Assembly: GCF_017876405.1 (NCBI RefSeq)
Contig: NZ_JAGINW010000001.1
Coordinates: 1,873,203-1,937,202, forward strand
DNA: 64,000 nucleotides
From: Kibdelosporangium banguiense
GTDB taxonomy: Bacteria > Actinomycetota > Actinomycetes > Mycobacteriales > Pseudonocardiaceae
Direction of reading: 5' to 3'
This document shows positions 26,178 to 33,833 of the stretch, piece by piece (within the stretch, counting starts at the first letter, position 1; each line of letters starts with the position of its first letter). Below the pieces are notes generated by a model, which was not told where the DNA came from, did no database searches, and saw nothing but the letters and a program-made list of their open reading frames with translations. Made by a program: the position numbers and the translations under genes.

Positions 26178-27923
26178 ATGATGCGTCGATCGGTGATCTT
26201 GCTGGCGGTGGTGGGTGTGGTCGGTGCGGGCGCGGTGTCGGCCGACGCGCGCGGCGGGGAGACAGGCCGGTTCGACCGGCCCAAGCAGGGATTCGCCGCG
26301 CCCTGGACCGAGTTACGCGACGGCACGCCTGAGCAGGTGGGCCTTGACCGGGCGCCGATCGACGCCGCGGTGGCGCAGATCGACGAATGGACCAGAACCA
26401 ATCCCACACAGCCGCCGGTGAATCATCCGCTGATGTCCGGTGTGGTCACCCTGTTGGCCCATGAGGGCGTTGTCGTCAACCGGTCAGCATCCGGTTACGC
26501 AGTGCGGTATTCCGATGCCGCCGGGACGGAACTCCCTGTCCAACAGCGGGTTGCGATGCGTGACGACACGATCTTCGACATGGCCTCGATCAGCAAGCTG
26601 TTCACCTCGATCGCCGTGATGCAGCTCGCCGAACAGGGCAAGATCGACGTCGACGCGCCGGTTTCCCGCTACTTGCCCGAATTCGGCGTCAACGGCAAGG
26701 CGGGCATCACGGTCAAACAGCTGCTGATCCACACCTCGGGCCTGGTGTCGTTCATCCCGTTGTGGTCGCTGTACCCGGACAAGGCGTCCCGGCTCAAGGC
26801 CGTGATGGACATCGCGCCCAAGTACGTGCCGGGCTCGACGTACGAGTACTCGGATCTCAACCTGATCACCCTGGGCGTGCTGGTCGAGCGCCTGACCGGG
26901 TCCACCTTGGACAACGTTGTCACCCGCGGCATCACCGAACCGTTACACATGACCGACACCGGGTACAACCCGCCCGCGTCCAAACTGGACCGGATCGCGG
27001 CGACGGAGTACCAGGCCAGCCCGGCCCGCGGGATCATCAGAGGGCAGGTTCACGACGAGAACGCGTGGTCACTCGGCGGCGTCGCCGGGCACGCGGGAGT
27101 CTTCTCCACCGCCCGCGACATGGCTGTGCTCGCGCAAACTCTGCTCAATGGCGGTATTTATGCCCACAGGCGGATCCTGAAATCCGAGACGGTGCGGGCG
27201 ATGCTGACCAACTACACGCAGGCTTTCCCAGGCAACGCACACGGTTTGGGCTTTGAACTGGACCGAAGGTTCTACATGGGAGGCTTGAGCGGGCCGGCCA
27301 CCGCGGGTCACACCGGGTACACCGGAACGACGCTCGTTGTGGACCTTCAGTCACGGTCGTTCGCGATCCTGTTGTCCAACAGGGTTCATGTGTCGCGCAA
27401 CTGGGGATCCATCAACCCCGCAAGGGAGACGCTCGCCACCGGTCTGGCCAAGGCGCTGGCCGTCCGACCGAGACACGGCCGTGATGCTTGGTACACGGGG
27501 ATCGGCAACTCGAGCACCGCGACACTGTCCACACGGGAGCTTCGGGCCAAAAGTTCGACCATTCGGGTTGCGTTCGACACATTCGTCGACAGCGAGTCTT
27601 CCGACCACCTCGTTCTGGAGTCGAGTGGTGACGGCGTGCAGTGGACGGCCGTCAAAATGATCACCAGCGGGCCCGGCGCACCGCCAGGCGAAAACAGTTT
27701 TCTTTCCGGTTCAGGCCACCGGACCTGGTGGAATGTTCGCGCGGAGGTCGCCGGGTCGGACAAGATCTCGTTGCGCTGGCGGTTCAGTACTGACCGCCTC
27801 TACACCGGTCGCGGGGTGTTATTGGACAACATCAAAATCACCCAGGGTAGCCGCACACTTCTGGACGGTGAAAAACAACCAACGGCGTTCGTCTCACAGT
27901 CTTGGGATCGTCGAATCCGATGA
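26178..27923 (+). CDS. Exported serine beta-lactamase-fold hydrolase, AmiE-like, with extra C-terminal domain
   Basis: A 581-residue exported protein of the class C beta-lactamase/PBP4*-type family. SISK (S137-K140) is the SxxK nucleophile motif, YSDLN the YxN-type motif, and HTGYTG the KTG equivalent. A signal peptide covers about residues 1-24. In Bacillus the gene next to nagZ and namZ encodes AmiE (YbbE), a MurNAc-L-alanine amidase of the same fold, so peptide removal from MurNAc is the best guess. After about residue 440 a second domain of about 140 residues with alternating polar/hydrophobic strands may bind cell wall. ATG 26178 or 26181 follows GAGGCAGGG, eight bases after namZ. Confidence 0.82.
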   Translation: MMRRSVILLAVVGVVGAGAVSADARGGETGRFDRPKQGFAAPWTELRDGTPEQVGLDRAPIDAAVAQIDEWTRTNPTQPPVNHPLMSGVVTLLAHEGVVVNRSASGYAVRYSDAAGTELPVQQRVAMRDDTIFDMASISKLFTSIAVMQLAEQGKIDVDAPVSRYLPEFGVNGKAGITVKQLLIHTSGLVSFIPLWSLYPDKASRLKAVMDIAPKYVPGSTYEYSDLNLITLGVLVERLTGSTLDNVVTRGITEPLHMTDTGYNPPASKLDRIAATEYQASPARGIIRGQVHDENAWSLGGVAGHAGVFSTARDMAVLAQTLLNGGIYAHRRILKSETVRAMLTNYTQAFPGNAHGLGFELDRRFYMGGLSGPATAGHTGYTGTTLVVDLQSRSFAILLSNRVHVSRNWGSINPARETLATGLAKALAVRPRHGRDAWYTGIGNSSTATLSTRELRAKSSTIRVAFDTFVDSESSDHLVLESSGDGVQWTAVKMITSGPGAPPGENSFLSGSGHRTWWNVRAEVAGSDKISLRWRFSTDRLYTGRGVLLDNIKITQGSRTLLDGEKQPTAFVSQSWDRRIR

Positions 27924-27934
27924 TAAAATTTGTT

Positions 27935-28016
27935 AACGACACCCCCATTACCTGCGATTTCCCACGCAAGCCACTGTGGTTGCAGGTTCAAGTTTCGGAC
28001 ACGTTTGGGTGTCGTT
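27935..28016. promoter_or_regulatory. Long-range inverted repeat in the murR leader
   Basis: AACGACACCC (27935-27944) and GGGTGTCGTT (28007-28016) are perfect 10-bp arms 62 nt apart. Between them lies an imperfect inner hairpin, GCAA(g)CCAC-t-GTGGTTGC. The structure ends six nt before the ribosome site of the leader ORF. It may be a paired operator or a structured mRNA leader. Confidence 0.45.
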
Positions 28017-28034
28017 GCGTCAGGAGGTCTAGCC

Positions 28035-28079
28035 GTGACCTTGTCGGATCCCATAACTGTTAGTAAGTTTCCCACGTGA
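28035..28079 (+). CDS. 14-codon leader peptide coupled to murR
   Basis: GTG 28035 is preceded by a perfect AGGAGG seven bases upstream and encodes VTLSDPITVSKFPT before TGA. The stop overlaps the murR start as GTGA (28076-28079). murR itself has no convincing ribosome site, so its translation probably depends on this short ORF. Possible roles are simple coupling or attenuation. It contains no run of one amino acid that would suggest a classic sensor. Confidence 0.6.
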   Translation: MTLSDPITVSKFPT

Positions 28080-29008
28080 GCACCGCGGAGATGGTTGACG
28101 AACGGAGCGAGTCGAGTCCGCTCGTACGTATCAGGTCGCTGCTGCCGGGCCTCGCCCGCGCGGAACAGCGAGTCGCCAAGGTGGTGCTGGACAACCCGGC
28201 GTCGGTAGCGCGCCGGAGCATCACCGAGGTCGCCGACGCGGCAGGCACCAGTGAGACCACGGTCACCCGGTTCTGCAAAGCGATTGGTGTCGGCGGATAT
28301 CCGGAGCTGCGCATAGCGCTGGCTGCGGACACCGCCAGGACAGAGGCACGCGCCGAGCGTGATCTCGGTGGTGAGATCGGTCCCGAGGACGACCTGGCCC
28401 AGGTCGTACGCAAGGTCACCTTCGCCGACGCACGCGCCGTCGAGGAGACCGCGGACCAGCTCGATGTCGCCACGTTGCAGCAGGTCGTCGACGTGATCGC
28501 CGCCGCCGGCCGCGTCGATGTCTATGGCGTGGCAGCGAGTGCGTTCGTGGCACTCGACCTGCAGCAGAAGCTGCATCGCATCGGCAGGGTGAGCTTCGCG
28601 TGGAACGACACGCACATCATGCTCACGTCGGCGGCGGTGCTCGGCTCGGGAGATGTCGCTGTCGGCATCTCGCACACCGGGGCGACCACCGACACCGTTG
28701 AAGCGCTCCGCACCGCGCGGCAGCACGGCGCCACAACCGTGGCGTTGACCAACTTCCCGCGCTCCCCGATCACCGAGGTGGCCGATTTCGTGCTGACCAC
28801 CGCGGCTCGGGAGACCACGTTCCGCTCCGGTGCGATGGCCAGCAGGATCGCCCAGCTGACGGTGATCGACTGCCTGTTCATCGGCGTGGCGCAACGGCAC
28901 CTGCCGACGGCAATGGGTGCGCTGGAAGCCACGCGTGACGCGGTGGGCCCGCACCGGCTGGAGACCCGGCCGGACGGACGCCGCAAGACGCGCGAAACCG
29001 GAAAATGA
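28076..29008 (+). CDS. murR: RpiR-family regulator with SIS domain (MurR-like)
   Basis: Predicted repressor that responds to a sugar phosphate, most likely MurNAc-6-phosphate. The 310-residue protein has an RpiR-type HTH domain at about 15-85 (ARAEQRVAKVVLDNP; SITEVADAAGTSETTVTRFCKAIG) and a SIS sugar-phosphate domain at about 125-265 (GRVDVYGVAASAFVALDLQQKL; VAVGISHTGATTDTVEAL). The tail is short and basic. It lies directly before murQ and after the exported hydrolases, so it probably controls the cluster, perhaps through the repeats near 23066 or 27935. It starts at GTG 28076, coupled to the leader ORF. ATG 28091 is an alternative. Confidence 0.87.
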   Translation: MSTAEMVDERSESSPLVRIRSLLPGLARAEQRVAKVVLDNPASVARRSITEVADAAGTSETTVTRFCKAIGVGGYPELRIALAADTARTEARAERDLGGEIGPEDDLAQVVRKVTFADARAVEETADQLDVATLQQVVDVIAAAGRVDVYGVAASAFVALDLQQKLHRIGRVSFAWNDTHIMLTSAAVLGSGDVAVGISHTGATTDTVEALRTARQHGATTVALTNFPRSPITEVADFVLTTAARETTFRSGAMASRIAQLTVIDCLFIGVAQRHLPTAMGALEATRDAVGPHRLETRPDGRRKTRETGK

Positions 29009-29024
29009 GAGCACCAGGACGGCG

Positions 29025-29951
29025 ATGACGGTTCCCCAGCAAGCGGTCTACGTCGACTCTCCGACAGAGGGCCGCAATCCGCGAACCACCGGGCTGGACA
29101 CACTGCCCACGCTCGAGGTTCTGCGCGTCATCAACGCGGAGGACCGGCTTGTGCCGGCCGCCGTGGCGGAGGCGTTGCCGCAGCTGGCAAAAGCCGTCGA
29201 CCTGGCCGCGGAAGCGCTGCGCCAGGGCCATCGGGTGCACTACGTGGGCGCGGGCACGTCCGGGCGGCTGGCAAGCCTGGACGTGGCCGAGCTTGCGCCC
29301 ACGTTCAACGCCCCGGCTGAATGGTTCGTCGCCCATCACGCGGGCGGCAACCGGGCACTACGCACGGCCGTGGAGAACGCGGAGGACGACGCGGCGGCAG
29401 GGGCCGCGTTGCTGACGCGAGAGGCGGAGGCCGGGGATTTCGTCCTCGGCCTGACCGCTTCGGGACGTACTCCTTTTGTCCTGGGCGCGCTGTCGGCGTC
29501 CAGGCGGCTGGGCGCGGGCACCGGACTGGTGTCCAACAATCCGGTTTCCGCCCGGACCGCCGACGTGGACGTGGTCATCGCGGTGGACACCGGGCCGGAA
29601 GCGGTCGCCGGGTCGACCCGGATGAAGGCGGGCACGTCGCAGAAACTCGTTCTGACTGCGTTCTCGACCGCGGTGATGGTCAAGCTCGGCCGCACGTACT
29701 CGAATCTGATGGTGAGCATGCGTGCGACGAACGCGAAACTGCGTGGCCGCACGCTGCGGATTCTGCGGGAGGCCACCGGCTACAGCATGCAGGAATGCGC
29801 CGACGCGCTCACAGCGGCGAACGGCGACCTGAAGGTGGCGCTTGTGCACCTGCTGTCCGGGGCGGACTCCGAACGGGCCGCGAAGGCCCTGAGCGAGACG
29901 AACGGGCACGTACGCAACGCACTGGACATGCTGGGCGCGGCGGCCTGCTGA
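29025..29951 (+). CDS. murQ: N-acetylmuramic acid 6-phosphate etherase
   Basis: Cleaves the lactyl ether of MurNAc-6-phosphate to GlcNAc-6-phosphate and D-lactate in the cytosol. The 308-residue SIS-fold enzyme shows the MurQ signatures GAGTSGRLASLDVAELAPTF (76-95, with catalytic Glu89), AGGNRALRTAVENAEDD, TASGRTPFVLGAL and GSTRMKAGTSQKLVL. A helical C-terminal region (MQECADALTAANGDLKVAL) resembles the family's UBA-like end. ATG 29025 follows AGGAC and lies 16 nt after murR. No MurP phosphotransferase, MurK or AnmK gene is in the window, so the source of its phosphorylated substrate is elsewhere. Confidence 0.95.
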   Translation: MTVPQQAVYVDSPTEGRNPRTTGLDTLPTLEVLRVINAEDRLVPAAVAEALPQLAKAVDLAAEALRQGHRVHYVGAGTSGRLASLDVAELAPTFNAPAEWFVAHHAGGNRALRTAVENAEDDAAAGAALLTREAEAGDFVLGLTASGRTPFVLGALSASRRLGAGTGLVSNNPVSARTADVDVVIAVDTGPEAVAGSTRMKAGTSQKLVLTAFSTAVMVKLGRTYSNLMVSMRATNAKLRGRTLRILREATGYSMQECADALTAANGDLKVALVHLLSGADSERAAKALSETNGHVRNALDMLGAAAC

Positions 29952-30022
29952 AGGTAGCCCTACCTCGCATCCGGTGGCCGTCACCAATGTCCGGATGATC
30001 GTTTGTCGGCAGGGTTTGCCCC

Positions 30023-32209
30023 ATGCTGACTTCCATCGCGGTCTCGTTGGCACTCGTCGCGGGCGCACTGCCCGCGGCGCCGGCGACCGCCACGATTCGA
30101 TTCACGGAATACGATATCCCGCATATCGTCGCCCAGGATTATCGAAGTCTCGGATACGGCCAGGGATACGCGGCCGCACGGGCCAATCTTTGCGCCATTG
30201 CCGACGGGATCATCACGTTGCGTGGCGAACGGTCGCGCTATTTCGGACCCGGTCCGGCCACGACAGGATTGAACCGGGCGTCCGACAATTTGTCGAACGA
30301 TCTCTACTACCGCGGGTTCAGTGTCGCGCCGTTGCTGAATCAGGTGTCGCCGGACGTCCGGCAAATGGTCAAGGGATACGCGGCGGGTTACAACAGCTAT
30401 CTCGCGCAACGCCCGCCCAGCAACTGCCCGGCATTGCTGACGCCGATGACAGAACTGGATGTGTATCGCCGGGCGCACGCGTGGAGCACGGCGCTGGTCT
30501 CCGGCTCGAGCGTGGACACGATCGTGAATGCCGCGCCCGGCGCCGTACCACAGGGCAGCCAGCCGACAGCTGACATGTCCGGGCCAGGCAGCAATGCCAT
30601 CGCGCTCGGCCGCGACGCCACGACGTCCAAACGAGGCATCGTGGTGGTCAACCCGCATCTGCCTTGGGGCGGCGACATGGGCTGGGACATGGTCCAGCTG
30701 CGGATTCCCGGCCGGCTGAACGTCAGCGGCGCGACATTCGTGGGCATGCCGTTCGTCGTGGCCGGGATGACCGAGAACCTCTCGTGGAGCGGGACGATCG
30801 CGGACGCCGTTGTGCCAGGGACTTTGTTCGAGCTCAAGCTGACCGGGCCGACGACGTACCTCGTCGACGGCAAGCCGGAAGAGATGCGCCGCAACGATGT
30901 CACCGTTGAGGTCAAGCAGCCGGACGGAACCCTCAAGCCAGTGACCAGAACACAGTTCTCGACCCGCTACGGGCCGGTGATCACGAACTTCCGTGGCGTG
31001 GCAGTGCCGTGGACCGCTGACAAAGCCTTCGCCTTGGCCGACGCGAACGCGAACAACATGCGTTTCCTGAACATGCTGACGGAGCTCGGCAAGACGCAGT
31101 CCACCGATGACTTCGTCAAAGCCATGCACCGGACCCAGGGCGACCCGATCTTCAACCTGCTGGCCGCTGACTCCGCCGGGCGTACTGTCTACACCGGACA
31201 GACAACCGTGCCGAACGTGCCGGATTCACTGGCGGCCGAATGCAACACCACACTGGGGCAACAGACTTTCCAGGCGATGGGCCTGGCCGTGCTCGACGGT
31301 TCCCGCGCGGCCTGCCGGTGGCGCACCGATCCGGACGCGGTCGCGCCTGGCATCCTCGGCCCAGGCAACCTGCCGGAACTGCGGCGCGACGACTACGTGT
31401 CGAACTCCAACCAGAGCTACTGGCTGACCAACGCCCGCCAACCCATGCGCAAGCTGCCACGGATCGCGGGCGACTTCGAGACCGCGCGCAATGTGCGGAC
31501 GCGTGACACACTTACCGAGATCACCGAAGGCCTCGGCAGGTTCGACCTGAAGTCGACGCAGGACTTGATGTTCTCCAACCGGGTGTACGCCGCCGAGCTC
31601 GCACTCGACGAGACAATCGCGATGTGCCGCAGGCTCGACATGGGTCAGGCCTGTGACGTACTGGCCCGCTGGGACCGCAAGGCCAATGTGGATAGTCGCG
31701 GGTACTTGCTGTTCAGCCGGTTCTGGACCCGGATCGGCCGGTCGGTGGACTGGAAGGTCCCGTTCTCGGTGAACGACCCCGTACGCACGCCGAACACCTT
31801 GAACACCGACAACCCGTTGGTGGTCAAGGCTTTCACCGACGCGGTCGCCGAGATGAACGCCGCGAACATCCCGCTCGACGCACCGGTGGGCGACCACCAG
31901 TACGTCGAGAAGGACGGAAAGCGGATCCCGATCGGCGGCGGACGTCCCGAGACCGGGACCTTCAACGTGATCGCGAGCGACTGGGCCAACGGATACCACG
32001 GGATCGGCCAGGGCCGTAGCGGCACCAACAGTTCCGGATACGTCCGGGTCACCGCGTTCAACGGCACGCCATGCCCGGACGCACGGGCCGTGCTGGCCTA
32101 CAAGCAGCCGGAACTGTTCTCCCAGAAGGGATGGATCACCGAACGGTTCTGTGAGAAGGACATTCTCGCATCACCGAGTCTGAAGGTCGTGCACCTCAGG
32201 ACGGGCTGA
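30023..32209 (+). CDS. Exported penicillin-acylase-family N-terminal-nucleophile hydrolase
   Basis: A 728-residue secreted acylase. A signal peptide (about 1-23, ending APATA) precedes the alpha subunit. A spacer ends at GPG, and the autocatalytically exposed nucleophile is Ser190 in GPGSNAIALG, followed by the beta subunit (VNPHLPW, FVGMPFVVAGMTENLSWSGT). This arrangement matches aculeacin A / acyl-homoserine-lactone / penicillin acylases. The substrate cannot be read from sequence; candidates are N-acyl lactones, lipopeptides or acylated amino sugars. It starts 71 nt after murQ on the same strand and may be co-transcribed. It converges on the following lipoprotein gene. Confidence 0.9.
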   Translation: MLTSIAVSLALVAGALPAAPATATIRFTEYDIPHIVAQDYRSLGYGQGYAAARANLCAIADGIITLRGERSRYFGPGPATTGLNRASDNLSNDLYYRGFSVAPLLNQVSPDVRQMVKGYAAGYNSYLAQRPPSNCPALLTPMTELDVYRRAHAWSTALVSGSSVDTIVNAAPGAVPQGSQPTADMSGPGSNAIALGRDATTSKRGIVVVNPHLPWGGDMGWDMVQLRIPGRLNVSGATFVGMPFVVAGMTENLSWSGTIADAVVPGTLFELKLTGPTTYLVDGKPEEMRRNDVTVEVKQPDGTLKPVTRTQFSTRYGPVITNFRGVAVPWTADKAFALADANANNMRFLNMLTELGKTQSTDDFVKAMHRTQGDPIFNLLAADSAGRTVYTGQTTVPNVPDSLAAECNTTLGQQTFQAMGLAVLDGSRAACRWRTDPDAVAPGILGPGNLPELRRDDYVSNSNQSYWLTNARQPMRKLPRIAGDFETARNVRTRDTLTEITEGLGRFDLKSTQDLMFSNRVYAAELALDETIAMCRRLDMGQACDVLARWDRKANVDSRGYLLFSRFWTRIGRSVDWKVPFSVNDPVRTPNTLNTDNPLVVKAFTDAVAEMNAANIPLDAPVGDHQYVEKDGKRIPIGGGRPETGTFNVIASDWANGYHGIGQGRSGTNSSGYVRVTAFNGTPCPDARAVLAYKQPELFSQKGWITERFCEKDILASPSLKVVHLRTG

Positions 32210-32212
32210 GCA

Positions 32213-32746
32213 CTACTTTTCGCACGCGGCTCCATCCTTGTCACGATCCAAGGCCGGACGGTAGCCCGGGTCGCCCCGATGCAGCGGCGCTGCACCGGCG
32301 GCCCGGGCCGCGTCACAGTTCTTGTAGTAGGCGGCAGGCGGCTCGGGCTCGACAGGGGGCTCAGGCAGCGGCGGCGCCGTCTCGGGTGCTGGTGGCGGCG
32401 CGGGCTTGTCGACCCGAATGACGATCACCGCGTCCGGGCGGACTGACGATCCCGCACCTTCGACGGACACGACTGTCCATGATGGATCATGTGCGATTTG
32501 GTTGCCGTCGGGCAAAAAGTATCGGAACGTGGTGAAACCCAGCGTGCGTAGCTGCCCTTCGACCGTGGCGGCAGTTTTACCCGCAAGGTCAGCAGGAAGA
32601 GCCACCGGCACGACCGTAGGTGTCGTGGTGGTGGCGGTCGTTGTCGTCGTCGAGGCGATCGTGGGGATGGGCGGTGCCGATGTGGGAGTTGGTGTGGCAC
32701 AAGCGCTTACAAGCGTCAGTACGGCAATCGCGCCGATGATCCGCAT
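32213..32746 (-). CDS. Lipoprotein with PASTA-like and excalibur domains
   Basis: A 177-residue lipoprotein. MRIIGAIAVLTLVSAC gives a VSAC lipobox with Cys16. A Thr/Pro-rich linker is followed by a PASTA-like repeat (LAGKTAATVEGQLRTLGF to about residue 110), a Pro/Glu-rich linker and a C-terminal excalibur calcium-binding domain (YYKNCDAARAAGAAPLHRG and DRDKDGAACE). PASTA and excalibur domains both occur on cell-wall-binding proteins. ATG 32746 follows a GGGGG ribosome-site-like run; a longer start at 32782 lacks support. It converges with the acylase, with only three bases between. Confidence 0.88.
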   Translation of the reverse strand: MRIIGAIAVLTLVSACATPTPTSAPPIPTIASTTTTTATTTTPTVVPVALPADLAGKTAATVEGQLRTLGFTTFRYFLPDGNQIAHDPSWTVVSVEGAGSSVRPDAVIVIRVDKPAPPPAPETAPPLPEPPVEPEPPAAYYKNCDAARAAGAAPLHRGDPGYRPALDRDKDGAACEK

Positions 32747-32907
32747 GGGAGACCCCCGAATCCGCCAACCGGTTCGTCCCAAACGACCATCCGGCTGTCA
32801 GTCCATTCCCCACAGGGCTACGCGCTGTTACTCAAGTCACACGACCGGGTGAACCTAGATATCGCTTTGGCACAGCGTTGGTGACAGAACGATATGAACG
32901 TGCGGGT

Positions 32908-33648
32908 TCAGGCGTTCGCGGAGTCGGCGATCGACGTGGCTTCACGCGCACCGACCTCGAACGCGTCACAGCACAACAGGACCCAGTCGCGCACGCCTTC
33001 GGGCTGACCGCTGGCAAAGCCGTCCGCCGCCTCCCGATACCGCTCGGGCCGGCGCAGGAACGCGACCTCGGGCACGGTCAATCCTTTCGGGTCCAGGCCT
33101 GTGCCGATCATGGTCAGCCGCGCGGCTGCCCGCGCGACGACACCGTCCGCGACACCGAACGGCGCCAATGTCAGCAATTCACCGTGCACCACGGCCGCCA
33201 GGACAGGACCTGGCGCGGATGTCGCGCCCGTCACAAGGTTCGCCAGCAGATCCAGCCGACCGGACACGCCACGCGCCGACCGCGGCCGCCCCAGCCGGTC
33301 ATGCTCGGCGGCGTCGACCAGATCGGCGGCCGCCAGCAGATGCAGCCGGGCCAATGCCTGCAGCGGTGCGCGCTGCCAGACAGGTAGGAGCGGACCGATG
33401 GCCTCGGCGACCCGCAGGGCACCGGCGAGTATCGGGTCCACGACTTCGCCGTCGTCGGGGATCTCCGGATTGCCGCCGTCGAGATACGCCGACGAGCGCG
33501 CGGCGCGCACCGACGCCTCGGCGGCCGTGGTCGGCCAGCCGCGCCGGTTGGCTGGGTGCCGGTGCACTGACTGCACGTTGTCACGCGCTGCCTGCACCGC
33601 CTCGGCTACCCCGGGAAGCTCCAGCAGTGGGCCCAGCGGATCGGTCAC
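32908..33648 (-). CDS. Fic-like-fold protein lacking the catalytic motif
   Basis: A 246-residue, mostly helical protein. SSAYLDGG at 52-59 resembles the Fic inhibitory-helix signature (S-x3-E-G). ALARLHLLAAADL followed by LAPFGVADGVVARAAARLTM (161-180) aligns with the HPFxxGNGRxxR active-site segment and its helix, while PEVAFLRRPERYREAADGF matches the downstream Fic helix. The catalytic His is Ala and GNGR is ADGV, so AMP transfer is not expected. This is a motif-level assignment and could be wrong. It is divergent from acs across a 185-nt promoter region. Function unknown, perhaps a non-enzymatic binding protein. Confidence 0.55.
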   Translation of the reverse strand: MTDPLGPLLELPGVAEAVQAARDNVQSVHRHPANRRGWPTTAAEASVRAARSSAYLDGGNPEIPDDGEVVDPILAGALRVAEAIGPLLPVWQRAPLQALARLHLLAAADLVDAAEHDRLGRPRSARGVSGRLDLLANLVTGATSAPGPVLAAVVHGELLTLAPFGVADGVVARAAARLTMIGTGLDPKGLTVPEVAFLRRPERYREAADGFASGQPEGVRDWVLLCCDAFEVGAREATSIADSANA

Positions 33649-33833
33649 GCGCTGACACTAATGGGGAGGCGCCCGGACTTCGACACGGGCTCCTTACTCG
33701 ATCATCGCCGGTCACGCATCACCCACCCGGTGTAATTGGTATAGACCTATTCGAGGCCCACCCTGTTATTGCAGGCCTGTGCGCACTACGGTCACCACCA
33801 CACGAGTTGCCGGTTTCGAGGAGGTCACACGAG

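Noticed and set aside
29952..29965. AGGTAGCCCTACCT near-palindrome after murQ
   Set aside because: It resembles a DtxR/IdeR iron box but has the wrong spacing and only a 14-bp core.
33168..33833. Upstream extension of acs
   Set aside because: Antisense to the Fic-like gene; the AGGAGG-preceded ATG 33834 matches known Acs length.
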